Source: Bacillota bacterium
GTDB taxonomy: Bacteria > Bacillota > Sulfobacillia > RBS10-35 > JAJYVN01
Direction: 5' to 3'
Assembly: GCA_021827805.1 (NCBI GenBank)
Contig: JAKAUG010000163.1
Coordinates: 1 to 8,236, forward strand
DNA: 8,236 bases
Shown here one piece after another: positions 1-6,965 of the stretch (position 1 is the stretch's first letter; every line of letters begins with the position of its first letter). A program made the position numbers and the translations under genes. The notes beneath the pieces were generated by a model. It had not been told where the DNA came from. It did not search any database and saw only the letters and a list, made by a program, of their open reading frames with translations.

Positions 1-1
1 G

Positions 2-2626
2 CCCGCGGACCGGCTGCCGGGCAACCGCCCGCTGATCAGGAGCCTGAGGGAGCTGGGGGAGCGGCTGGGACTACCGGCGGTGGCCACCGGGAACGTGCAC
101 TATGCCACCAAGGAGGAGGCCTGGGTCAGCGACCTGCTGAGCTGTGTGCGTCTTGGGTGCGATCTGGCTGAGCTGCCGGCGGCGCGCGCTCCGCAGGCGT
201 TCAATGCGGAGCGGTACCTGAAGGATGCCGCGGAGGTGGCCGCGGCGGTGGGGGATCCGGCCGCGGTGGCACGCACCGCCGAGGTGGCTGCGCGCTGTGC
301 CCCCGCGCTGCGGTTGGGGGAAAACCGTTACCCTCATCTGCCCCTGGCCAGCGGTGTCCCCCCCGAACAGGAACTGCGCCGGCTGGTGTCCGCAGGGGCG
401 GCCTGGCGGCACGGAACACCGGTGCCAGCCGCCGTTTGGGCGCGCCTGGAATACGAGATGGGGATCATCACGCATCTGGGATTTGCAGATTATTTCCTGT
501 GTGTGGCGGATGTGGTGCGCTGGGCCCGCGGGCAGGGCATCCGCGTGGCGGGACGCGGTTCCGCCGCGGACAGCGCCGTGGCCTATGTTCTGGGCATCAC
601 CGATGTGGACGCCGCGGCTCGGGGCCATCTGTTCGAGCGCTTCCTGTCCACCGAGCGGGCGGAGGCCCCAGACATCGACCTGGATTTTGATGCGCGCCAC
701 CGCGATCGGGTGGCGGCGTACGTGGTGGAACGCTACGGCCGGGAGCGGGTCGCGGCGGTGGCCGCCCACAACACCTGGAACAGCCGCTCCGCGGTGCGCC
801 TGCTGGGTCAGGCCCTGGGCTTTCCCGCGGGGGACCTGGACCGGCTGGCCAAGCGCATTCCCTACGACGTGGCACCCTCCGAGCTGCGGCGAGCCCTTGA
901 GACGGTACCCGAACTGGTGGCGCTTCCGGGGGCCGGCCGGCGTCTGGACACGCTGATCCGCGCGGTGGCCGCTGTCTCCGGCCTGCCCCGCCACCTGGCC
1001 ACCCACCTGGGAGGGCTGTGCATCACCCCCGGACCGGTGACCGACCTCATGCCGGTACAGCGTTCGGCCAAGGGCGTGGTGGTGGCCCAGTTCGACAAAC
1101 GCGATCTGGAGGCCCTGGGGCTGTTGAAGCTGGACCTGCTCTCCCTGCGGACCCTGGGAGCGGTGGAGGGTGCCCTGCGCCTGTCCCAGGAGTGGGGTCA
1201 GCCGGTGGAATACGAGCGGATTCCGGTCGACGACGAGGCCACCTTCCGGCGGTTGCGCCGCGGGGACACCGTGGGCGTCTTCCAGCTGGAATCCGCAGCC
1301 CAGCGAGCGCTGCAGGTCCGCCTGGGTGCCCGGGAACTGGAAGACGTGATCGCCTCGGTGGCCCTCGTCCGCCCGGGGCCCATCAAGGGGAATATGGTGG
1401 ACCCCTTTGTGGAACGCAGGCAAGGGAGGGCCGAGGTGAGTTATCCGCATCCGGGACTGGAGTCGATCCTGCGCCGGACCTATGGGGTTGTGGTCTACCA
1501 GGAGCAGGTGATCGCCATCGCCACGGCCATCGCGGGCTTCTCCCCGGGGGAGTCGGACCGCCTGCGCCGGGTGATGTCGCACGCGCGCTCCCCGAAGCAG
1601 ATGGAAGAGATCGGGCAGCTGTTCTGCCGCCGGGCACGGGAGAACGGGGTCGATCCGGCGGTGGCCCAGGATATCTTCGCCTGCCTGCAGGGCTACGCCT
1701 CCTATGGCTTTCCCGAGGCGCACGCCGTGGCCTTCGGGGTCACCGCCTACCGCACGGCCTACCTGGTCGAGCACCGTCCGGCGGCCTACCTCGCCGGCCT
1801 GCTGGACAACCAGCCCATGGGGTTCTATCCCGTCCACAGCCTGGTCACCGAGTTGCGCCGGCGTGGTATCCGGGTGCTCGGGCCGGACATCAACCTGAGC
1901 GGCCGCAGTTGGGCCACGGGGGCCACCCCGGTGCAGCTCAGAGCCCCGCTGGGTGTGGTCGGCGGGATGCCCCAAGCGGTGGGCGAGGTCCTGGTCGCCG
2001 AACGGGAGCGGGGCGGGCCGTACGCGGATCTGGCCGATCTCTGTCGCCGGGTGCCCTCCGCGCCCCAGGATGTCCTGCAGACCCTCATCCTGGCCGGGGC
2101 CTGCGATGTGTGGGCCAGCCCCCCAGGGGGGCGGCGGGAGCTCCTGTGGTCGCTGCCCGGTACCCTGGAGGCGGCCCGCTCAGGCGGGATGCCCCTGGCG
2201 GAGAGGCCCGGTGTGCCGGGGGATTTCGCGCCGCGGGAACTCTGGTTGCTGGAGCAGCGCCTACTGGGCTTTTCGCCGCGCGGACACGTGATGCAGCTCT
2301 GGAGGTCCTCCCTGACCGAGCAGGGGGTGCTGCGCACCGGGCAGGTGCGTTCCGCGCCGGACGGAACGCGTCTGGAGGTGGCGGGGGTTCCGGTCCGGCC
2401 GCACCGTCCGCCGACCCGCTCGGGTCGCCGGCTGGTGTTCCTGGCGCTGGAGGATGAGGAGGGCCTGGTGGAGGTGATGGTTCCCGAGCACGTCTACCAC
2501 CGGGACGGGGCGCACCTTTTCCCGCCTCCGCCGGTGCTGAGCATCCAGGGCCAGGTGCGGCGGCGCGGCAACGGGATGAGCCTGGTGGCCGAACGTGTCC
2601 GCGCCTGGCCGGCGCGCGGCGTCTAG
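2..2626 (+). CDS. dnaE2: Error-prone DNA polymerase III alpha subunit, DnaE2/ImuC type (5' end missing)
   Basis: C-family replicative-type polymerase subunit, likely used for translesion/mutagenic synthesis. The frame is already open at base 2, so the N-terminus lies outside the window; 874 residues are visible against roughly 1,000-1,100 for the family. Visible order: the end of the PHP domain (VATGNVHYATKEE, bases 80-118), then the palm. GRGSAADSAVAYVLGIT precedes PDIDLDF, whose Asp codons at 671 and 677 match the two catalytic Asp of E. coli DnaE (D401, D403). The third Asp is in LLKLDLLSLRTL (codon 1133). YQEQVIAIA and the ASYGFPEAHAVAF region (from about 1695) lead to NQPMGFYP, a motif typical of DnaE2 rather than housekeeping DnaE. 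A C-terminal OB domain (LVFLALEDEEGLVEVMV) follows, and the protein ends soon after, without the long tau-binding tail. All catalytic Asp are present, so it looks functional. No imuA or imuB is visible. The family call is firm; the DnaE2 versus DnaE subtype is somewhat less so. Confidence 0.9.
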   Translation, partial: PADRLPGNRPLIRSLRELGERLGLPAVATGNVHYATKEEAWVSDLLSCVRLGCDLAELPAARAPQAFNAERYLKDAAEVAAAVGDPAAVARTAEVAARCAPALRLGENRYPHLPLASGVPPEQELRRLVSAGAAWRHGTPVPAAVWARLEYEMGIITHLGFADYFLCVADVVRWARGQGIRVAGRGSAADSAVAYVLGITDVDAAARGHLFERFLSTERAEAPDIDLDFDARHRDRVAAYVVERYGRERVAAVAAHNTWNSRSAVRLLGQALGFPAGDLDRLAKRIPYDVAPSELRRALETVPELVALPGAGRRLDTLIRAVAAVSGLPRHLATHLGGLCITPGPVTDLMPVQRSAKGVVVAQFDKRDLEALGLLKLDLLSLRTLGAVEGALRLSQEWGQPVEYERIPVDDEATFRRLRRGDTVGVFQLESAAQRALQVRLGARELEDVIASVALVRPGPIKGNMVDPFVERRQGRAEVSYPHPGLESILRRTYGVVVYQEQVIAIATAIAGFSPGESDRLRRVMSHARSPKQMEEIGQLFCRRARENGVDPAVAQDIFACLQGYASYGFPEAHAVAFGVTAYRTAYLVEHRPAAYLAGLLDNQPMGFYPVHSLVTELRRRGIRVLGPDINLSGRSWATGATPVQLRAPLGVVGGMPQAVGEVLVAERERGGPYADLADLCRRVPSAPQDVLQTLILAGACDVWASPPGGRRELLWSLPGTLEAARSGGMPLAERPGVPGDFAPRELWLLEQRLLGFSPRGHVMQLWRSSLTEQGVLRTGQVRSAPDGTRLEVAGVPVRPHRPPTRSGRRLVFLALEDEEGLVEVMVPEHVYHRDGAHLFPPPPVLSIQGQVRRRGNGMSLVAERVRAWPARGV

Positions 2627-3357
2627 CCGCGGCGTCCGGGGATGGCCCGCAGCAACTGCAGGTACCCTCCCACCGTGCGCGCCACGCGCATCTTGCTCGG
2701 TCCGCTCTTGCGCTCGTAGTGCAGCTCCAGCGGTACCTCGGAGCAGCGTGATCCGCTCCTATCGAGCCGCAGGAGGATCTCGGCCATGCAGGCGAAGCCC
2801 TCCGTTACGACCAGGCCATCGGCGCCATAACGTTCCAGGGCCTTGCGCAGCGCCCCCACACGGTAGGCACGGAACCCGCAGGAGTAGTCCCGCACGCCCG
2901 GCACGGGCCGCAGCACGCTCAGCAGGGTGCTGACCCCCCGGCTCAGCAGCCTGCGGTGCAGGGACAGCCCGAACTCACGGCCGCCGGGGCAGTATCGGGA
3001 CGCCACGACCACGTCGTTGCCCGCGGCCACCTGGGCGCACAGTCTGGGGATCAACGCCGGGTCATGGGTGTTGTCTGCGTCCATCGTGACCACCACGTCG
3101 TCGTCTGCCAACGGGGCGGCCGCGACATTGGCCAGGGCCGTGCGCATCGCGGCGCCCAGCCCCTGGTTGCGTTCATGGCGCACCACGGTGGCCGGAGGGG
3201 GGCCCTGCCAGCGCTCCACGATGCTGGCGGTGTTGTCCGTGGAACCGTCGTCCACGACCAGCACGCGGTCGATCCCAGGGATGCGTGCCGCTCGCTCCAG
3301 CAGGGGCGGCAGAGCCCCCTCCTCGTTGAACGCGGGTATCGCCAGCACCGTCTGCAT
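2623..3357 (-). CDS. GT2-family glycosyltransferase, polyprenol/dolichol-phosphate sugar synthase-like
   Basis: A 244-residue inverting GT-A glycosyltransferase, likely moving a sugar from a nucleotide donor to a lipid-phosphate or other membrane acceptor. Motifs in order: IPAFNEE (7-13), VVDDGSTDNT (34-43), the metal-binding DAD with context TMDADNTHDP (D93, D95), SRYCPGG (120-126), RDYSCGFRAYR (156-166) and SGPSKMR (218-224). This order is that of DPM1-like enzymes. There is no C-terminal membrane segment, so it is the short, soluble or peripheral form. The frame stays open far upstream, but homology begins at MQTVLAIPAF. A G-run (complement of 3365-3370) sits 7 bases before that ATG and supports the start; an in-frame TTG slightly upstream is possible. 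It converges on the polymerase gene, the stops overlapping in one CTAG. The true acceptor and sugar cannot be read from the sequence. Confidence 0.88.
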   Translation of the reverse strand: MQTVLAIPAFNEEGALPPLLERAARIPGIDRVLVVDDGSTDNTASIVERWQGPPPATVVRHERNQGLGAAMRTALANVAAAPLADDDVVVTMDADNTHDPALIPRLCAQVAAGNDVVVASRYCPGGREFGLSLHRRLLSRGVSTLLSVLRPVPGVRDYSCGFRAYRVGALRKALERYGADGLVVTEGFACMAEILLRLDRSGSRCSEVPLELHYERKSGPSKMRVARTVGGYLQLLRAIPGRRG

Positions 3358-3685
3358 CCGCGCGCCCCCCGTGGCCAAGCGATGGTACGTCCTCTTTCCC
3401 GGCACACGGACACCGACCCTCACCTGTAATACACCACCGCTGGGCCGTGCGCGTGGGTCAAACGGACGTACCCGCGCCCCCATTCGCCCAGACATGTCCA
3501 TTGTGCCGTTTGCGCGCCATCGCCATGCCTGCGGAGTTGCGCGCGCGGAGCTCCACCCTTCGCTGGTAGGGGCCACCACCGCCGCCCCGCGGCCGTGGGC
3601 CGGCACGGCAGATCGCGCTGCCGATCCGCGCCGCGGGGCAAGCGCACGCGTTCCGGAGGGGATGCGCCCCGGTGCCCTGGCGCGC
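3358..3685. other. Gene-free spacer between glycosyltransferase and quinoprotein operon
   Basis: This 328 bp holds no frame resembling a protein family. It contains the leader of the glycosyltransferase gene (its G-rich ribosome site lies at 3365-3370) and, nearer the quinoprotein gene, a long inverted repeat listed separately. Codon-like composition extends through it, but the predicted peptides are low-complexity, Arg/Pro-rich shadows. I see no convincing sigma-70-type promoter with normal spacing. Confidence 0.6.
3584..3639 (-). terminator. Possible transcription terminator hairpin after the lipoprotein operon
   Basis: GCCCCGCGGC (3584-3593) is perfectly complementary to GCCGCGGGGC (3630-3639). 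A smaller nested stem, CGGCA/TGCCG (3606-3610 with 3619-3623), lies inside. The structure begins about 46 bases past the quinoprotein stop on the minus strand, the right place for a terminator of that operon. No U-run follows, so it is not a classical intrinsic terminator. It could be a 3' stability hairpin or a pause site. Confidence 0.35.
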
Positions 3686-5293
3686 TCAGTGGCTCGTGGT
3701 GCCAGCTGGCGGAAGGGACCAGACCTGGAGCACGCCCGGGGCCTGGCTTGGGAAAAGGCCCTGCAGCGAGGCGGCGCCCCCCGTGACCACGGCCAGATAG
3801 GTGACGCCGTCGACGCGGTAGGCAAGGGGCGCGGTGCCGATGGGGGCCTGTTGCCGCTGCTGCCAGACCTGGTCTCCTGTCTGGGCGTCCAGGGCCTCAA
3901 GCAGGCCGTTCTCCTGGCCGAAGACCACCAGCCCGCCGGCGGTGGCCAGCACGCCCCCGATGGGAGGGCTCGGCGTGGCCACCTGCCAGACGATGCGATC
4001 ACTGCGCACATCGATGGCCGTGATCGTTCCGGTCCAGTGCGCCCCCGGAACACCCTGCTGGCCTGTGCCGAAGTCCGGGGTGTTCTGGGCATGCTGCGTG
4101 GGCGCCCCCAGGAGCTTTTCCGGGCCGTTGATCCCGGCTACGAAGACCAGGTGCCGGCCGGGGTCGTACGCGGACGGCCCGTAGTTGGCCCCTCCGTCCG
4201 GACCCGGCCATTCCAGCGTGCCGCTGGGGGTTGGCGGACTGTGGCCCTCCTTCACGAAGGCCACCGGTTGGTCCAGGGCGGTGCCGGAAGCGGCGTTGTA
4301 GGGATACCAGTACCCGTCCTTGCCAGCCTCGCCCACGCCCGTGCCCTGTGTCAGCGGAAACAGCAGCGGCGGAGAGGCGGCATCATAGTCCCAGAGGTCG
4401 TGGGGTACCTCCTGGCTGGCCCAGAGGAGGGTGCCGCGGCTTGCGTCGACCGCAAGGACGCAGTCGGTGTACAGGTCTGGTCCGGGCCTGGTGGCTCCGA
4501 AGTAGTCCGGGGACGGATTGCCGGTGCCCGCGTACAGCGTGTCGGTGCTGGGATCATAGACCGGCGTCGTCCAGACGGTTCCCCCGCCGTGGAAGCCCAG
4601 GGCGGCCATCCACCCCTGACCATCCGCGGGGACGGTGTACAGTTGCCAGAGCCGGGCCCCGGTGCTGGCGTCGTAGGCGGCCAAGAATCCCCGGGCTCCC
4701 TCGTCCCCACCCGAACCGCCCACGAAGACCCTGCCGTCCACGGCGAGGGGAGCCATCGAGCCGAAGTAGGCCTGGCGCGGGTCCGCCACGGAGACCGACC
4801 ACAGCGGCTCCCCGCTGGCGCGATCCAGGGCCACGAGGTGATCGTCCGCCGTGAGGAGGAAGACGCGGTTGCCCAGCACGGCCACCCCCCTGCTGATGAG
4901 GGGCGCCCACGCCGGCGGGTGCAACGGGCCCGGGGTGTAGCGCCACAGAACACGGCCCGTGGTGGCGTCCACCGCCAGGACGGTGTCGCCCGTGGTGTCC
5001 AGGTAGAGCACACCGCCGACCTCCAGCGGATATGCCTCCTCAGGCGTGCCCGCCGGGCCCAGCGGCACGGAAAAGCGCTGGACGAGCCGCGCCACGTTGG
5101 TCGGATCCAGTGCCCGCATGGGCGAGAAGTGTTGGCCCTCCAAGTCTCCGCCCACCTGCGGCCAATCCACGGACAGTGCCTGTGCGGGTGTGGACCCGGA
5201 GGGATGGCGCGGGGGCGTGGCGGCAGTGCGCTGGGCGCAGGCCGCCAACGCCAACCCCACGAGCGCCACACCCCACCGCGGCGTGGCCGTCAC
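3686..5293 (-). CDS. PQQ-dependent dehydrogenase-like quinoprotein, lipoprotein with eight-bladed beta-propeller
   Basis: A 535-residue secreted, membrane-tethered protein of the PQQ alcohol/methanol dehydrogenase fold, expected to oxidise an alcohol or sugar outside the membrane. The signal peptide ends in lipobox LAAC (Cys19). The family start signature appears as DWPQVGGDLEGQHFSP (43-58). Tryptophan docking repeats recur: TTGRVLW, ASGEPLW, STGARLW, SRGTLLW, SDRIVW, QTGDQVW. Active-site candidates are Asn259 in GTGNPSPDY (metal ligand), Asp302 in DLWDYD (catalytic base) and Lys325 in AGKDGYWY. The usual Glu metal ligand is replaced by Asp197 in SGGDEGARGF. The vicinal Cys pair near PQQ in methanol dehydrogenase is absent, and there is no CxxCH heme domain. 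The GTG start overlaps the TGA of the upstream gene (GTGA), with AGGCGG 10 bases before it. It could be a catalytically altered or merely structural propeller, but Asn259/Asp302 argue for an enzyme. No PQQ-synthesis gene is visible. Confidence 0.85.
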   Translation of the reverse strand: MTATPRWGVALVGLALAACAQRTAATPPRHPSGSTPAQALSVDWPQVGGDLEGQHFSPMRALDPTNVARLVQRFSVPLGPAGTPEEAYPLEVGGVLYLDTTGDTVLAVDATTGRVLWRYTPGPLHPPAWAPLISRGVAVLGNRVFLLTADDHLVALDRASGEPLWSVSVADPRQAYFGSMAPLAVDGRVFVGGSGGDEGARGFLAAYDASTGARLWQLYTVPADGQGWMAALGFHGGGTVWTTPVYDPSTDTLYAGTGNPSPDYFGATRPGPDLYTDCVLAVDASRGTLLWASQEVPHDLWDYDAASPPLLFPLTQGTGVGEAGKDGYWYPYNAASGTALDQPVAFVKEGHSPPTPSGTLEWPGPDGGANYGPSAYDPGRHLVFVAGINGPEKLLGAPTQHAQNTPDFGTGQQGVPGAHWTGTITAIDVRSDRIVWQVATPSPPIGGVLATAGGLVVFGQENGLLEALDAQTGDQVWQQRQQAPIGTAPLAYRVDGVTYLAVVTGGAASLQGLFPSQAPGVLQVWSLPPAGTTSH

Positions 5294-6078
5294 TGGACCA
5301 GGACCGCCTGACCCCAGGCAGACGGATTCTGCTCCGACACGCCGGCCGCCGCCCAGGCGATGGCCTGGTTCTGGGTGCTGCCGTTGCTGTAGGTGTCGGT
5401 CGCGGGATTGATGCCGATCACCTGGCCGGTGCCGGGCGTGGCGTGACAGTCGGCCCAGGGGACGGCCATCATGACGTCATAGCCCCCCGAGACCTTGTTG
5501 ACGTAGGCCTTCACACCACTCGTGCTCTGGCCGGGGAAGGCCCAAACGCTGGCCGGCTGGCCCAGCGGCACATCGATCTGGGTGTCGTTGCTGGCCATCG
5601 TCGTGTTGGTGCCGTTGTCGCCGGATAGATACAGCTCCATGGCGTCGGATAGCCAGGGGGTGGCGGTGTTCGCGTTCGCGGGATCGAACCCCTGCGGGTT
5701 CTTCACCACCTCGAGCACGTAGAGGTTGCTCGCGTCCCACGCGGCCTGGAAGCTGGCCGTGAACCCGGAGGGCATCTTCCCGGCCTGGATGTACGGCATG
5801 GGCGTCGCGGTGGCGTTCTTCCAACAGGGGTCGGTCGGGTCGGCCGCGGGCTTGGGTGTGCAGAAGTGCACGTTGATCGACGGCGAACCGTTCCGCTGGG
5901 CGTTGGGCTTGGCCGCGATGGGAGGCTTGGCCGCCCCGTTTGCGGCGGACCCCGTTCCGGAGGGCGTGCCCGCGCCGCCAGCCCCGCCGCAGGCCCCCAG
6001 AGCCGCAAGGGCCAGGATTCCCAAGACCGTGAGCGGCCTGTGCCAACGTGCGGGACGGAATCCCAGAAGCTCGTGCAT
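5290..6078 (-). CDS. CBM9/DOMON-like carbohydrate-binding lipoprotein
   Basis: A 262-residue exported lipoprotein. Residues 1-30 are a basic start, a hydrophobic core (VLGILALAALGAC) and lipobox Cys30. A Gly/Ala/Ser/Pro-rich linker runs to about residue 65. The remainder matches the CBM9-like beta-sandwich pattern: DPTDPCWKNA (81-90), FQAAWDASNLYVLEVV (110-125), SDAMELYLSGDNG (144-156), GGYDVMMAVPWADC (198-211) and a closing NPSAWGQAVLV. Such domains bind sugars; related DOMON-type folds can bind heme, so electron transfer is another possibility. Cys73 and Cys85 may form a disulfide. The ATG at 6078 is preceded by CCAGGA six bases upstream. It is the first gene of a two-gene operon, its TGA overlapping the quinoprotein GTG, so the two are probably made together. 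Ligand unknown; fold assignment good, function inferred. Confidence 0.78.
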   Translation of the reverse strand: MHELLGFRPARWHRPLTVLGILALAALGACGGAGGAGTPSGTGSAANGAAKPPIAAKPNAQRNGSPSINVHFCTPKPAADPTDPCWKNATATPMPYIQAGKMPSGFTASFQAAWDASNLYVLEVVKNPQGFDPANANTATPWLSDAMELYLSGDNGTNTTMASNDTQIDVPLGQPASVWAFPGQSTSGVKAYVNKVSGGYDVMMAVPWADCHATPGTGQVIGINPATDTYSNGSTQNQAIAWAAAGVSEQNPSAWGQAVLVQ

Positions 6079-6084
6079 GACGCA

Positions 6085-6112
6085 TCCTGGTTAGAAAAAT
6101 GTGTACAAACCG
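6085..6112 (-). promoter_or_regulatory. Ribosome binding site and A+T-rich leader of the lipoprotein operon
   Basis: On the minus strand CCAGGA (complement of 6085-6090) lies six bases before the ATG at 6078, a clear Shine-Dalgarno match that fixes the start. Just upstream, roughly 6091-6112, is the only A+T-rich stretch near the gene, including a run of five A/T pairs and a TGTACA palindrome. It is a plausible promoter or operator zone, but I cannot place -35 and -10 boxes with correct spacing. Confidence 0.45.
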
Positions 6113-6380
6113 ATCTCTCGGCCTTCCACACCGTCCGCCCGACCAGGTTTTCGCCCCTTTCGGCCTTGGATTTGCCCCTCGCGGGGCTGCAGGCAACAGG
6201 CGGACTCGGGTTACGCGGCAACCGCCGCGCCCGCCGGAACTCCCACCCGGACCGGAGAGCGCTTGCACGGCCCGCGTCCGTGGCCAGGATCGGCACGGTC
6301 CCGCGCGTCCGCCCCTTCCCAGGTCCCCGGCGGCCAGTGCGGCCCCCCGATGGGTTTCCCGCTGGCCCCACGAACATCGC

Positions 6381-6396
6381 CCGTCCCGCGGGACGG
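6381..6396. repeat. 16-bp perfect palindrome
   Basis: CCGTCCCGCGGGACGG reads identically on both strands. It sits in the divergent intergenic region about 300 bp upstream of the lipoprotein start. With no unpaired loop it is more like a dimeric-protein operator than a hairpin, but high G+C makes such a palindrome less surprising. No second copy was noticed in the window. Confidence 0.5.
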
Positions 6397-6520
6397 TTGC
6401 GGCATCCTTCCCTCGGAGCCGCGTTTGCCACATGGGACGCCGCCGGGATGGGCGACCGGCAGACCCCGGTATTCCGGCCACATCAGGGGGCGTTGCGTCT
6501 TTTTCACACCCCGCCAGGTG

Positions 6521-6571
6521 GGTTGCTGGTATTCATAGCCACCAGGAGGGCCGCGCAGGCCCCTCGCAACC
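6521..6571. ncRNA. Possible structured RNA: compact three-way junction
   Basis: Closing stem GGTTGC (6521-6526) pairs with GCAACC (6566-6571). Inside are two arms with almost no unpaired junction bases. Arm one is TGGT/ACCA (6527-6530 with 6541-6544, ten-base loop). Arm two is GAGGGCC paired with GGCCCCTC (6546-6552 with 6558-6565, one bulged C, five-base loop). The fold can form from either strand, so its direction is unknown. It is flanked by further hairpins at 6487-6512 and 6577-6595. It matches no RNA family that I recognise. It could be a leader element of the isomerase or of the lipoprotein operon, a small RNA, or chance pairing in G+C-rich DNA. Confidence 0.25.
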
Positions 6572-6722
6572 TCTCCGTGCCGACTTCTTCGGCGCGCCTC
6601 ATGCAGAGATGGGGGCAACTGCTTCAACCTCCCCTTTGAACGGACCGGCGCCGGCACGGTGCCGGATTTATCCATTCTCCCCTGGAGGGAGGGCTCCTGC
6701 GCCACCCCCGCGCAATGTGGTC

Positions 6723-6757
6723 GTGGATCGCGGGTGACAACCGCGTCACCCCGCCAC
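6723..6757. repeat. Interrupted stem-loop upstream of the isomerase gene
   Basis: GGGTGAC (6732-6738) pairs perfectly with GTCACCC (6745-6751) across a six-base loop. An outer GTGG/CCAC (6723-6726 with 6754-6757) extends the stem beyond an internal loop. It lies about 210 bp before the isomerase start. It may be a regulatory hairpin or an operator-like inverted repeat. There is no U-tract, so it is not a classical terminator. Confidence 0.4.
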
Positions 6758-6965
6758 TGGGCCCCGGCCTCTGGAGGATCCTGGCCGCGCGCCGAGGGTC
6801 CGCGGCACATGGGGGAGGTTGGGCGCGGCGAGCGCCGAACCCATCACGGAACGCCGCCCTCCGTCGGGCACAGGGTGGTGATCCGCCGTGCGGACCCCGG
6901 GAGGGGCCGGACAGGAGGGCAGGGCTTGGTCGGCGGATCCGCAAGGTCACAGCGCCAAGCCGATC

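Larger units (their letters stand above)
6079..6965. other. Long divergent intergenic region rich in inverted repeats, no convincing gene
   Basis: These 887 bp separate the leftward lipoprotein operon from the rightward isomerase gene. Several frames stay open on both strands, but their translations are Arg/Pro/Gly-rich and show no family motif, as expected by chance at this G+C. What stands out is base pairing: a 16-bp perfect palindrome (6381-6396), a bulged hairpin (6487-6512), a compact three-way junction (6521-6571), a 7-bp hairpin (6577-6595), CCGGCAC/GTGCCGG (6651-6665) and an interrupted stem-loop (6723-6757). The region must contain both divergent promoters and may encode a leader or small RNA. 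I recognised no tRNA, rRNA, tmRNA, SRP RNA, RNase P RNA or known riboswitch in it. Confidence 0.6.

Noticed and set aside
71..1975. 634-codon open frame on the minus strand opposite the polymerase gene
   Set aside because: Low-complexity His/Gly/Pro/Arg-rich translation with no family motif; the plus strand has a clear polymerase with catalytic residues. It is a G+C-driven shadow.
3426..3461. Possible sigma-70 promoter (TTGACC and TATTAC on the minus strand) before the glycosyltransferase
   Set aside because: The boxes are 24 bp apart, too far for a normal promoter.
3358..4092. N-terminal extension of the glycosyltransferase frame to 489 codons
   Set aside because: The extension is antisense to the quinoprotein C-terminus and unlike the GT2 family, which begins at MQTVLAIPAF; a ribosome site precedes that ATG.
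2927..5311. 794-codon plus-strand open frame across the glycosyltransferase, spacer and quinoprotein genes
   Set aside because: It runs antisense to two genes with strong motifs and across their spacer; no recognisable domain.
6285..6315. T-box-like GGCACGGTCCCGCG on the plus strand
   Set aside because: It differs from the GGNACCGCG core by inserted bases, lacks an antiterminator/terminator pair, and no tRNA-synthetase or amino-acid gene follows.
6732..6760. Cobalamin-riboswitch-like string ending in CCGCCACTGG upstream of the isomerase
   Set aside because: Only part of the B12-box-like core is present; the expected upstream GGGAA element and downstream AAGCCAGGA-type element are missing, and the bases are better explained by a simple hairpin.
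6211..6810. 199-codon minus-strand frame in the divergent intergenic region, with an AAAGGGGAGG ribosome-site-like sequence inside
   Set aside because: Composition is Arg/Pro/Gly-rich with no motif, other frames across the same bases are equally open, and no plausible start follows the ribosome-like site except TTG.
6888..6965. GTG start giving a 26-residue longer isomerase
   Set aside because: The added residues do not resemble the family, whose fold begins at RVAFTTYS; the adjacent ATGs at 6966/6969 fit better.
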